Shown: positions 42,682-51,019 of the stretch, in pieces | Numbering within the stretch: position 1 is the stretch's first letter | How the letters are laid out: every line of letters starts with the position of its first letter | Origin: Clostridium carboxidivorans P7 | GTDB taxonomy: Bacteria; Bacillota; Clostridia; Clostridiales; Clostridiaceae | NCBI RefSeq assembly: GCF_001038625.1 | Contig: NZ_CP011803.1 | Location: forward strand, 558,001-622,000 | Direction: 5' to 3' | DNA length: 64,000 bases | Program-made: the position numbers and the translations under genes | The notes under the pieces: model-generated | Database searches by the model: none | Told to the model about the DNA's origin: nothing | The model's input: the letters and a program-made list of their open reading frames with translations, nothing else

Positions 42682-43953
42682 ATGAAAAATGATGAATTAT
42701 TAGTAAGCATTTTGAAAGATCAAGTGGTACCAGCTCTTGGATGCACAGAACCAACTGCCGTTGCTTATGCTGCAGCTATGGCTAAAGAAGTACTAGGAGA
42801 ACAGGTAGAATCACTAGATATTTATGTGGATAGAAATATTTTAAAAAATGGAAAAGAAGTAGGAATACCAGGAACTAGCGAAAAGGGTAATGTGGTTGCA
42901 GTTGCATTAGCTTTAATTGTAGGAAAATCAGAATATAAACTTGAAGTTTTAAAGGAAGTTACAAATGAAAGCTTGGATGAAGCATTAAAATTAATAGATA
43001 AAAAAATGATCAATTTACATTTAAAGAAGGATGTTTCAGGCCTTTATATTGAAATAGTGGCTAAGGGGAAAAATAATACTTCAAGAGTAATTATAAAGAA
43101 AACACATTTAAATGTAGTATTGGTAGAGAAAAATGGTGAATGCATTTCTAAAAAGGATGAAAAGGAAGAAGCAGCAAAACCTTCTTTGCGAGATAGAATA
43201 AGAGAATTTACTGTAGCTGATATGAAGAAATTTGTAGATACAGTAGATTATAGTGAAATAGAATTTATAAATGAAGGAATAATAATGAATAAAAGAGTTG
43301 GTGAGGATGATTTAAAGTATAATTTGGGAATAGGTATTGGAAGCATGCTTAATGAAGTCAAAGGAGATTTAGAAGCATATGCCAAAGCTATAACTTCAGC
43401 AGCTTCAGAAGCTAGAATGACAGGACATCCATTACCTGTTATGAGCAGTGCAGGAAGTGGAAATCATGGATTAGTAGCTATACTTCCTATAGCAGTTATA
43501 GGAGAAGGTGAAAAAATAGAAAGGGAAAAAATAGTTAGAGCCGTATCTTTAAGCCACTTAGTAACTGTTTATATAAAAAGTTATACAGGAGCATTATCAC
43601 CAGTATGTGGCTGCGGTGTAGCTGCAGGAGTAGGTGCGGCAGCAGGACTTACTTATTTGTGGGGTGGAAGCTTAAAACAAATAGAAGGAGCAATTAAGAA
43701 TATGTCTGCAGGTATTACAGGTATGATTTGTGATGGAGCTAAAATAGGATGTTCTTATAAGCTTTCAATATCAGTAACAGCAGCATTAGATGCAGCTAAA
43801 ATGGCAATGAAAAATATATTTATACCATGTAATGATGGAATACTAGATGAGTCCGCAGAAAAGACAATACAAAATTTAGGAAGAGTATCTAATGAAGGAA
43901 TGTCTAATACTGATGATGTAATTTTAGATGTAATGATGAAAGTATGTAGTTAA
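42682..43953 (+). CDS. cdsB: L-cysteine desulfidase (UPF0597 / CdsB family)
   Basis: 423-residue serine-dehydratase-alpha-like [4Fe-4S] enzyme that splits L-cysteine to pyruvate, ammonia and sulfide. Cluster cysteines are visible in ALGCTEPTAVA near residue 20, SPVCGCGVAAGVGAAAG near 310 and GMICDGAKIGCSYKL near 350; SSAGSGNHGL is a further conserved Gly-rich loop. Length fits the family. AGGAGG precedes the ATG and a sigma-54 promoter lies 37 bp upstream, with a sigma-54 activator gene just before it. The gene symbol is by analogy with C. difficile. Its 3' end abuts an R1 repeat. Confidence 0.85.
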   Translation: MKNDELLVSILKDQVVPALGCTEPTAVAYAAAMAKEVLGEQVESLDIYVDRNILKNGKEVGIPGTSEKGNVVAVALALIVGKSEYKLEVLKEVTNESLDEALKLIDKKMINLHLKKDVSGLYIEIVAKGKNNTSRVIIKKTHLNVVLVEKNGECISKKDEKEEAAKPSLRDRIREFTVADMKKFVDTVDYSEIEFINEGIIMNKRVGEDDLKYNLGIGIGSMLNEVKGDLEAYAKAITSAASEARMTGHPLPVMSSAGSGNHGLVAILPIAVIGEGEKIEREKIVRAVSLSHLVTVYIKSYTGALSPVCGCGVAAGVGAAAGLTYLWGGSLKQIEGAIKNMSAGITGMICDGAKIGCSYKLSISVTAALDAAKMAMKNIFIPCNDGILDESAEKTIQNLGRVSNEGMSNTDDVILDVMMKVCS

Positions 43954-44340
43954 AAATTATATGACATAAGGGTGTAGTGGAAGTTTGGATTTTAACTTTT
44001 ACTCCGTGATATATGCTAAGTGTGTCATCACGGCTAAATGTATTAAGCAGAGAGCCAAAATCTAAGATTTTGTGCGAATCGCTTACTCCTCTGAGGAAAC
44101 GAAGAGGAGTTTCCAATTTAAAATAAAGCTCAAAATTTTTGAAAGCCTAAGAACTTTGTCAAACTCGGTTCCCTCAGACAGGACTAAAGTTCTAAGGCTT
44201 TCAAAAATTTTGAGCTAAGAATAATACTAAAACAATTTAGCTAATGTGATGACACACTTAGCATATATCACTGCATAAAAGTTAAAATCCAAACTAATGA
44301 CTTCAAGCGTACACATATAATTACACTGTCATAGGTAATT
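43954..44340. repeat. Dispersed repeat family R1, full composite copy
   Basis: About 60-bp subterminal inverted arms (left about 43982-44042, right about 44232-44296) share agtttggattttaactttta and tgatatatgctaagtgtgtc. Outer ends match the two ends of the copy at 15538-15662. The centre holds hairpins actcctct/agaggagt and a 30-bp one at 44128-44215. No ORF; MITE-like. Confidence 0.75.
44128..44215. repeat. Long inverted repeat inside the R1 composite
   Basis: Arms of 30 bp with one mismatch (gctcaaaatttttgaaagcc at left, inverse ending 44215), loop of about 28 nt. No T tail, so not an obvious terminator. Confidence 0.75.
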
Positions 44341-44383
44341 TAAAATCATATTTAAACATAATTTATAACCCTTAAAATTAAGG

Positions 44384-44446
44384 CGGAGCCTGCTAATGTA
44401 ATAATATATTTAATAATTAACAAATATATTATTTTTGCAGGCTACG
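44384..44446. terminator. Stem-loop between the R1 repeat and the LysM-CAP gene
   Basis: agcctgc / gcaggct plus aataatatattt / aaatatattatt with a 10-nt loop, extended outward by gcg / cgc. Probably a transcription barrier downstream of the - strand gene; no strong T run. Confidence 0.5.
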
Positions 44447-44472
44447 CTATTTTATGAAGGTTGAATATTTAA

Positions 44473-45102
44473 TTAATACATAGGTTTTATGAACATTTGA
44501 GTCCAATAACACTGACCATTTGTATTTTTTGCAAGTCCTACACCTATTTCACTGTAGGAAGGGTTTAAAATATTACTTCTATGACCTGGAGAATTCATCC
44601 AGGAATTCATAACTTCTTCAGCAGTTCTTTGACCCATAGCTATATTTTCACCAGCTGCAGAAAACTTTATACCAAAGCTTTCTATCATATTAAATGGAGA
44701 ACCATAAGTTGGTGATGTATGTGAAAAGTAATTTTTATTTATCATATCTTGAGACTTATATCTTGCAATTCTTGAAAGTTCCCAATTAGTTTTAAAAGGC
44801 TGCAAACCAATCTTTGATCTTTCTGCATTTACCAAGGATATAACTTTATTCTCGATAGTTTTTATATCCTGAATATTTGGTATAGTAAGCTTTTGTCCTG
44901 GTATAATCATAGCAGGATTTTTAACTTGAGGGTTTAAGGATATAATTTCACTTAAACCAACTTCAAACTTTACTGCAATTTTCCACATACTATCTCCTGG
45001 AACTACAGTATAAGTTGTATTTTCAGCATGAACTTTACCGCATCCCAGCAGTAGAAATAGGAATGTGCTTAATGTAATTAACTTCTTTTTCAAAAAAATC
45101 AC
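44473..45102 (-). CDS. Secreted LysM-CAP domain protein (YkwD/SafA-like)
   Basis: 209 aa. Signal peptide (LITLSTFLFLLLGCGKVHA), one LysM peptidoglycan-binding domain (TYTVVPGDSMWKIAVKF to PGQKLTIP, about residues 30-75), and a CAP/SCP domain (about 85-205) with VNAERSKIGLQPF, YFSHTSPTYG, AAGENIAMG and SWMNSPGHRSNIL. Such proteins are found on clostridial and bacillary cell walls and spore coats; catalytic activity is not established. The start is ambiguous between GTG at 45102 and TTG at 45093, each with an AGGTG ribosome site. A cacctatat/atataggtg inverted repeat lies just upstream. Confidence 0.87.
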   Translation of the reverse strand: MIFLKKKLITLSTFLFLLLGCGKVHAENTTYTVVPGDSMWKIAVKFEVGLSEIISLNPQVKNPAMIIPGQKLTIPNIQDIKTIENKVISLVNAERSKIGLQPFKTNWELSRIARYKSQDMINKNYFSHTSPTYGSPFNMIESFGIKFSAAGENIAMGQRTAEEVMNSWMNSPGHRSNILNPSYSEIGVGLAKNTNGQCYWTQMFIKPMY

Positions 45103-45329
45103 CTACTTTCACCTATATATTTTGAATATAGGTGAGTTTTTATGGCATGTATATAGTGTAAATAATGCCAGTAGAAAACTCAATTAAGCATAATTTGTGT
45201 GCAAATACAAATATATTGTGTAAAAATTTTTTATTTTGTATTATAATAGTATATTGTAACAATAAAATGTTAAAAAATTCAAAATTCGGATTTTTTAAAA
45301 TTAAAAGTCGAAAAGGAGATAAACATACT

Positions 45330-47330
45330 ATGAAGAAAAAAACCCTTAGAAAAAGTCTCATAACTTTATTATGTTTTTCTACTTTAATACCATTATTAAT
45401 AGTAGGAATTTATAGTTATGTATCCCAAAGTAAATCATTTCGTGATGATTTCGACACCATACTTAAAAATAACTCTCAAGAGATAAGTAGTGTCATAAAA
45501 AAGGAAAACAAAAGTTATAAGGAATCTTTAGAAATGATAGCTAATGAAGCTAGCGTTAATAATTCAACGACAAATGCAGAGTATAGTAAGTTGTTATTAC
45601 AAAATTTAGATCAGTTTGTAAAATCTCATAATGATATAACTAATGCTTATGTGGCAACTGCTTCAGGCAATATGATATTAGCGCCAATTCAACAGCTTCC
45701 AGAAGGATTTGATCCAAGAAAAAGAGATTGGTATAAGGATTCACTAAGCAAAGATGGACAAGCCATTGTAACAGATCCATATGAAGATGCTGCTAAAAAA
45801 GGGAACTTTGAAGTTACTTTTGCTAAAACTGTAAAAGATGCTTCTAGTGGACAAGTACTAGGAGTTGCAGCCATGGATATAAAATTGGATAATTTATCAA
45901 GCTTAATTTCGGAAAAGAAAATTGGACAAAATGGATATACATTGCTTTTAGATAATAAGGGGAATATTATAGGAAGTAAAGATAAATCTATGTTAAAGAA
46001 AAATACCAAGGATTTACCATGGATTTCTAAGATTATGTCCAATGGAGATAATAATGTATATGAAGACACTATAAATGGCTCAAGCTTTAGAATATGCACT
46101 GTTAAAGATAGTACTACTGGATGGATAATTGCTGCACTTATACCTAAAAGTGAATTAAGTGAAAGAGTCAATCATGCAAGAAATGTTACAGCTTTAATTT
46201 CCTTAATTGCATTTTTTATTGTATCTATACTAGGTAATTTATTTTCAAAATTTATAACTAATCCATTTGCAGAGTTAATAAAAGTACTTAATAAAATGCA
46301 AAATGGAGATTTTTCAGAAAAGGTAAGTAAAGAGAATAATTCTATATATGAAGTTGAAATGATAACGGATAGTGTAAATGTGCTTAGAGATGAAATGGTA
46401 GAGATGATAAGTAGTATAAAAAATGTTTCTGATAATATAAATACATCTTCAAATGACCTTAAGCAGATATCACAAGAGTCCCATGTATCAGGAGAGGAAA
46501 TATCAAAAATAGTTTCTGGAATATCTGAAGGTGCAGTTGAACAAGCACAATCTATGAATGAAAGTGAAATTTTGACAACTAAGCTTGGAGGAGAAGTAGA
46601 AAATTCATTAAAAAGAGCTAATGATATGGTAACTATAGCGAAGGGCGTAAAAGAATCTACTGACAATGAAGCTAAAGTAATTCATAAATTAAGTGGTAGT
46701 TTTGAAGCAACTGCTAAATCCAATAGAGATGTAGCTGAACAAATAAAAAGATTGTCAGAAAAGTCTAATGAAATTAGTATTATAACAGAAACTATAACGT
46801 CAATAACAGAGCAGACAAATCTTTTAGCTTTAAATGCTAGCATTGAAGCAGCACGCGCAGGAGAAGCAGGAAAAGGTTTTGCTGTAGTTGCTGGTGAGGT
46901 TAAAGATTTAGCAGAGCAGTCTGAAGAATCTGCACTTAGAATAAGTAAGGTTATAACTGAAATAAAGGAAAATATAAGCCAGCTTTTAAATAAGATGGGG
47001 AACACAGTGGTACTTGGTAAAAATGTTGATGAGGCTATGGGGTTAACAAATGAATCCTTTAAAAGCATATATAATTCTATAGATAAATTAGAGGAAAGTG
47101 TTCTAATTGTAGATAGTTCACTGAAACAAATGAATAAACATAAGGATTCAGTTTTATCTCAAATACAAAATGTAAATTCTGTATCTCAAGAAATAGCAGC
47201 AACTACAGAAGAGGTAAATGCCTCTGTTCAAGAGCAAGCATCAGGACTTGAGAAGGTAGTAAAGGCAGCGGGTGAACTAGAAAATCTTGCTAGTGGACTA
47301 AATTCATTAGTGGATAAATTTAACATTTAA
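45330..47330 (+). CDS. Methyl-accepting chemotaxis protein with extracellular dCache domain
   Basis: 666-residue transmembrane chemoreceptor: TM1 (about 10-30), a periplasm-side sensor (about 35-275) with the dCache features FDPRKRDWYKDSL and TDPYEDAAKKGNFEVTFAKTV, TM2 (ALISLIAFFIVSILGNLF), HAMP, then a long signalling coiled coil. The coil tip is [31 protein letters not shown]. dCache receptors commonly bind amino acids; the ligand is unknown. AAAGGAG precedes the ATG at 45330; open sequence further upstream is intergenic. No adjacent che genes. Confidence 0.92.
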   Translation: MKKKTLRKSLITLLCFSTLIPLLIVGIYSYVSQSKSFRDDFDTILKNNSQEISSVIKKENKSYKESLEMIANEASVNNSTTNAEYSKLLLQNLDQFVKSHNDITNAYVATASGNMILAPIQQLPEGFDPRKRDWYKDSLSKDGQAIVTDPYEDAAKKGNFEVTFAKTVKDASSGQVLGVAAMDIKLDNLSSLISEKKIGQNGYTLLLDNKGNIIGSKDKSMLKKNTKDLPWISKIMSNGDNNVYEDTINGSSFRICTVKDSTTGWIIAALIPKSELSERVNHARNVTALISLIAFFIVSILGNLFSKFITNPFAELIKVLNKMQNGDFSEKVSKENNSIYEVEMITDSVNVLRDEMVEMISSIKNVSDNINTSSNDLKQISQESHVSGEEISKIVSGISEGAVEQAQSMNESEILTTKLGGEVENSLKRANDMVTIAKGVKESTDNEAKVIHKLSGSFEATAKSNRDVAEQIKRLSEKSNEISIITETITSITEQTNLLALNASIEAARAGEAGKGFAVVAGEVKDLAEQSEESALRISKVITEIKENISQLLNKMGNTVVLGKNVDEAMGLTNESFKSIYNSIDKLEESVLIVDSSLKQMNKHKDSVLSQIQNVNSVSQEIAATTEEVNASVQEQASGLEKVVKAAGELENLASGLNSLVDKFNI

Positions 47331-47355
47331 AAGTAAAATTATTATATAAAATTCA

Positions 47356-47383
47356 TTAAGGGAAGTTAAATAACTTCCCTTAA
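47356..47383. terminator. Hairpin after the chemoreceptor gene
   Basis: ttaagggaagtta / taacttcccttaa, perfect 13 bp, 2-nt loop. T tail weak on both strands. Confidence 0.6.
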
Positions 47384-47479
47384 AAATGTATAATAATTAA
47401 AGTTAAGATTCAGTCCTAAAAATTGTGTAGTAAATATGATAGATTGGTAATATCACTTATTGTCTATTTATTATAGTTT

Positions 47480-48586
47480 TTAGTGATTAGAATTATGTTT
47501 ATTTGCTGAATTATTTTCTTTATTATGACCTTGATTTTCTTTTACATTATTTTCTTTATTATTTTTAATTTCCTGACCGTTATTTTCTTTTGATTTTACA
47601 TTGGTTTCAGTGCTAGTTGTAGCCTTAGCATCAGTTGTTGTAACAGTAGTATTGTTGTCAACAGCACCTTGAGTAGTAGTGTTGGTTGTATTATCAGTAG
47701 TATTAGTAGTATTTGTGTTTTCATTAGTTGTAGTAGGTTCAGGTGTTGTATTAGTATCTCCTGAAGTAGTATTATTTGTTGTGGAATTTGTTGTATCCTT
47801 AGGTTGGTCCTTTTTAGCTTGTTTTTTTAGTTGACCTACTCCACCTTTCATGGCTTCTTTTTTTGCTGCAATTGCTTTAGTGAATTTTTCATTTTCAGAA
47901 GCTAAAGCTGTTTGGGCTTGTTTTAAAGTATCTTCAGCAGTTTTTATTGCCTGCTCATCACCAGCTTTTTTAGCTTGCTCTAATTTAGTTTCAGCTTCTT
48001 TTACTGCTTTTTTAGCTTGAAGTAATATTTGTTTTTCTTTAGCAGCTGCTATTATGGCTTCCTTTTTCCTTGTTTGCATTTCTATAACTTGTGCCAAAGT
48101 TACCTTGGCATTTCCAGAAACTTTGTTTTCTATACTTTTTAAGACTTCTATAGATTTCATTTGTGTATTTGTTATTGATGTTTTTAATTTTTCTAGCTTT
48201 TCTAATTTGTCAGCATCATCAGTAGTGTTAGTAGATACTTTATCTACAGCATCATCTATTTTGTCTTGAGCTTCAGTGATTTTATCATTATATTCATTTA
48301 ATGTTTTAGATGAAAGAACAGTGTTTTTCTTATCAGTCATTAATTCACTTTCACCAAGTCTTTCTTCTGCCACATCTGCTAAGGCTTCAGCTTTTTTATC
48401 ATCTCCAGAAGCCATACTGATTTTTAAGTTATCTAAATTTTTATCAATAGAATATAATACAGTATTATCAGGTGTTATACCTGCTTTATCTGTAAATGTT
48501 GCAGTGCTGGCATCTGCTAAAGCTACTCCTCCTCCTATACTTAATGATACAGCTAGAGCTGTTACAAATAATGCTATCTTTTTCAT
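47480..48586 (-). CDS. Secreted DUF5667-type protein with low-complexity tail
   Basis: 368 aa. Signal peptide (ALFVTALAVSLSIGGGVALA), then a helical DUF5667-like domain (about 30-175) opening ITPDNTVLYSIDKNLDNLKI with the characteristic RLGESELM. Lys/Ala/Glu-rich coiled coil (about 175-255) and a Thr/Asn/Ser-rich tail ending in Lys/Asn/Glu/His repeats (about 260-368). No sortase or membrane anchor is visible, so it is probably secreted or ionically wall-bound. The repetitive tail may vary in length between strains. GAGGAGG before the ATG. Confidence 0.8.
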   Translation of the reverse strand: MKKIALFVTALAVSLSIGGGVALADASTATFTDKAGITPDNTVLYSIDKNLDNLKISMASGDDKKAEALADVAEERLGESELMTDKKNTVLSSKTLNEYNDKITEAQDKIDDAVDKVSTNTTDDADKLEKLEKLKTSITNTQMKSIEVLKSIENKVSGNAKVTLAQVIEMQTRKKEAIIAAAKEKQILLQAKKAVKEAETKLEQAKKAGDEQAIKTAEDTLKQAQTALASENEKFTKAIAAKKEAMKGGVGQLKKQAKKDQPKDTTNSTTNNTTSGDTNTTPEPTTTNENTNTTNTTDNTTNTTTQGAVDNNTTVTTTDAKATTSTETNVKSKENNGQEIKNNKENNVKENQGHNKENNSANKHNSNH

Positions 48587-48945
48587 GTGTATTATTCCTC
48601 CTCGAAATTGTTTATTATATTGTTTTCATAGATATATACGGAATATATTTTAATTTTTAAGGGGGTAGATAAAAAAATATATTAAAACCTGTAAAAAGTA
48701 TTTTATATAAATGAATTCTCCTATTTGTAATTATAATGAAATTATTAAAATATAATTGAATATAATCCAGTTGGTGTAATAATGTGAATTATTTGTACGT
48801 TGAAAGCAGACAAATGAAGATATATACTGTAAAAAAAGTAATCTTAGGAAGACTTCATGAAAAATAGAAGTCTATTTTTCTACATATTATCATCAATAGC
48901 ATCTAAAAAAGAAAGATCTATTGTAAATTTGAAAGGAGAATTTGG
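48587..48945. other. Intergenic region between divergent genes
   Basis: 359 bp between the DUF5667 gene and the MreB gene. It holds the terminator-like hairpin at 48850-48880. No ORF or repeat is seen. Confidence 0.5.
48850..48880 (+). terminator. Terminator-like hairpin upstream of the MreB gene
   Basis: agacttc / gaagtct stem followed by ATTTTTC, about 65 bp before the MreB start. Could end a short leader transcript (attenuation) or a small RNA. Confidence 0.6.
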
Positions 48946-49929
48946 ATGAGATTTTTTATAAAGTCTAAGGATATAGGAATAGATTTAGGAACATCAAATA
49001 CTTTATTGTATGTAAAAGGAGAAGGTGTTATATTAGAAGAGCCTTCAGTAGTAGCTATAAATACTACAAATAGACAAGTTTTAGCAGTTGGCGCAGATGC
49101 TAAGGATATGATAGGAAGAACGCCAAAAGGTATTGAAACTATTCGACCCTTAAAGGATGGGGTAATTGCGAACTTTGATTTGACACAGCAAATGTTAAAA
49201 AACTTCATTGAAAAGATTAATGGTAAAGGTGTTTTTAAAAGTTCCAAAATTGCAATTTCCCATCCTTCAGGAATTACTGAGGTTGAAAAGAAGGCTATTA
49301 ATGAAGTAATAAATCAAATGGGTGTACGTAAGATTATGCTAGTTGAAGAATCCGTGGCTGCTGCTATAGGATCAGGATTACCTGTGAATGAGCCAGTTGG
49401 TAACATGATTATAGATATAGGAGGAGGTACTACAGAGATAGCAGTCATTTCTCTTCAGGGAATTGTTACAAGTAAAACATTAAGAGTTGCAGGAGATGAG
49501 TTAGACGAAACAATTATTGATTATGTAAAAAGAGAGTTTAATTTAATTATAGGAGAAAGAACAGCAGAGAAAATTAAAATAGAACTAGGTTCTGTATATG
49601 TAGATGAAGAAGAAAGAAATATGGAGATAAGAGGAATAGATTTGGCAACTGGACTTCCGAAGGCTGTCACCATCATAGATAGTGAAATACGAGAAGTTTT
49701 GAAAGAGTCTGTAGCTTTAATAATTGAAGCAATTAAAGCCACCATTGAACAAACTCCACCAGAGCTTGCAGCAGATATAATGGACAAGGGTATAATGCTT
49801 TCAGGCGGTGGATCACTTCTAAAAGGCTTAGATAAACTTATATATAGCGAATTAAATATACCTTCATATATTGCAGAAAACCCTCTTCAGTGTGTTGTTC
49901 TTGGTGCAGGTAAAAGTTTGGATATGTAA
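48946..49929 (+). CDS. MreB-family actin homologue (orphan)
   Basis: 327-residue rod-shape actin (MreB/Mbl/MreBH) that guides cell-wall synthesis at the membrane. Nucleotide-binding motifs: GIDLGTSNTLLYVKGEGV (phosphate 1), IDIGGGTTEIAVIS (phosphate 2, about residue 160) and MLSGGGSLLKGLDKL (adenosine, about 285). VEESVAAAIGSGLPV is the family connecting motif. The mreC and mreD genes are not adjacent, so this is an orphan Mbl- or MreBH-like paralogue. AAAGGAG precedes the ATG. The BFD-like gene follows 34 bp later. Confidence 0.9.
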   Translation: MRFFIKSKDIGIDLGTSNTLLYVKGEGVILEEPSVVAINTTNRQVLAVGADAKDMIGRTPKGIETIRPLKDGVIANFDLTQQMLKNFIEKINGKGVFKSSKIAISHPSGITEVEKKAINEVINQMGVRKIMLVEESVAAAIGSGLPVNEPVGNMIIDIGGGTTEIAVISLQGIVTSKTLRVAGDELDETIIDYVKREFNLIIGERTAEKIKIELGSVYVDEEERNMEIRGIDLATGLPKAVTIIDSEIREVLKESVALIIEAIKATIEQTPPELAADIMDKGIMLSGGGSLLKGLDKLIYSELNIPSYIAENPLQCVVLGAGKSLDM

Positions 49930-49963
49930 AGATATATATTAAATGTTTAAAGGAGATACCTAA

Positions 49964-50176
49964 ATGGAACAAAATTTAAATGAAAAAATTAAAGATAAAC
50001 TTACTAAAGTGTGCTTATGCAAGGCTATATCAAGAGCCTCTATCAAGAATGCAATAAATAGTGGTGCCACTTCTGTTGAAGAGGTAAAAAAAATTACAGG
50101 TGCTGGTACTGGATCTTGTAATGGAAAAAGGTGTGAGCATAAAATTCAAGCATTAATAGATCAATTAACAAAGTAA
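49964..50176 (+). CDS. BFD-like [2Fe-2S]-binding protein (70 aa)
   Basis: Small ferredoxin-type protein with the Fer2_BFD arrangement: CLC at residues 17-19 and CNGKRC near residues 52-57, about 32 residues apart, separated by the helical segment ISRASIKNAINSGATSVEEVKKITGAG. BFD domains bind a [2Fe-2S] cluster and act in iron release or as modules of NADH-linked enzymes. The 3' spacing Cx4C differs from the classical Cx2C. AAAGGAG upstream; probably co-transcribed with the MreB gene. Ends at a palindromic terminator that IS copy 2 duplicated. Confidence 0.83.
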   Translation: MEQNLNEKIKDKLTKVCLCKAISRASIKNAINSGATSVEEVKKITGAGTGSCNGKRCEHKIQALIDQLTK

Positions 50177-50206
50177 AGTAAGAAAGAGTTTTGTTAATAA
50201 GATATG

Positions 50207-50242
50207 TAAAAAATCCTATAATTTAAATTATAGGATTTTTTA
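50207..50242. terminator. 36-bp perfect palindrome: terminator and IS copy 2 left target duplication
   Basis: Half-site taaaaaatcctataattt followed directly by its inverse complement. T6 runs at both sides make it a bidirectional terminator. Duplicated exactly at 51854-51889. Confidence 0.9.
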
Positions 50243-50287
50243 CAGGCTGTTGATAAACATATTTTGTCAGCAGCCTTTTAAATTTTT

Positions 50288-50307
50288 AGCCCGATAGGGC
50301 TTTTTTT
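50288..50307 (+). terminator. Inward-facing terminator at the IS 5' end, copy 2
   Basis: agccc-gata-gggct with T7, ahead of the transposase ribosome site. Confidence 0.65.
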
Positions 50308-50378
50308 AAATTCAAAAAGGATTTTAAGATTTTGTGTAGAATTAATATAATATCAGATTTTTTAAGGAGTTAACTATT

Positions 50379-50969
50379 ATGATTAAAGAAAATAATTCTG
50401 CACAGCAACAATTAGAGTTAGTATATATAGAAAATTTAGTTCCCAAAGATCATATCTTAAGGAAAATTGATAAATATATAGATTTTTCATTTATAAGAGA
50501 TTTAACTAAGGACTTCTATTGTCCTGATAATGGACGACCAGCAATTCAGCCAGTAGTTTTATTCAAAATGTTATTTATAGGTTACTTATTTGCAATAAGA
50601 TCAGAGCGACAGCTCGTGAAAGAAATTGAAGTAAATGTAGCTTATCGCTGGTTTTTAGGATTTTCATTAACAGATAAAATCCCAAGTCATTCTACTATAA
50701 GCCAAAATAGAATAACAAGATTTAAGGATACAAATATATACCAAGAAATCTTCGATAATATTGTATTTCAAGCAATAAATAAAAAATTGGTAGATGGTAA
50801 AATTCTATATACAGATTCTACACATTTGAAAGCTAACGCTAATAAAAACAAGTTTACAAAAGAACAAATTACACAATCAACCAAAGACTATTTTAATGAG
50901 TTAGAAGAAGACATTAATAAGGATAGAGTAGCTCATGGAAAACAACCTCTAAAAAAAAAGATAAAATAG
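50379..50969 (+). CDS. IS1182 transposase, N-terminal part, copy 2
   Basis: 196 aa, identical in protein sequence to the copy-1 ORF at 7549-8139. It carries the DUF772-like N-terminal domain and the first catalytic Asp (YTDSTH). The slippery heptamer A_AAA_AAG is in the zero frame at 50954-50960 within an A9 run, nine bases before the TAG stop. A -1 slip continues as KDKIEKTKEIKTSTTDPDSGYMHRDG into the second ORF. I see no strong upstream Shine-Dalgarno stimulator or downstream stem, so efficiency is uncertain. AAGGAG precedes the ATG. Confidence 0.88.
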   Translation: MIKENNSAQQQLELVYIENLVPKDHILRKIDKYIDFSFIRDLTKDFYCPDNGRPAIQPVVLFKMLFIGYLFAIRSERQLVKEIEVNVAYRWFLGFSLTDKIPSHSTISQNRITRFKDTNIYQEIFDNIVFQAINKKLVDGKILYTDSTHLKANANKNKFTKEQITQSTKDYFNELEEDINKDRVAHGKQPLKKKIK

Positions 50970-51019
50970 AAAAAACTAAAGAAATTAAGACCAGTACTAC
51001 AGACCCTGATAGTGGCTAT

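Noticed and set aside
46172-46666. Long open frame antisense to the dCache chemoreceptor (and similar antisense frames elsewhere)
   Set aside because: It lies wholly inside a well-supported gene, lacks a ribosome site, and its composition mirrors the coding strand.
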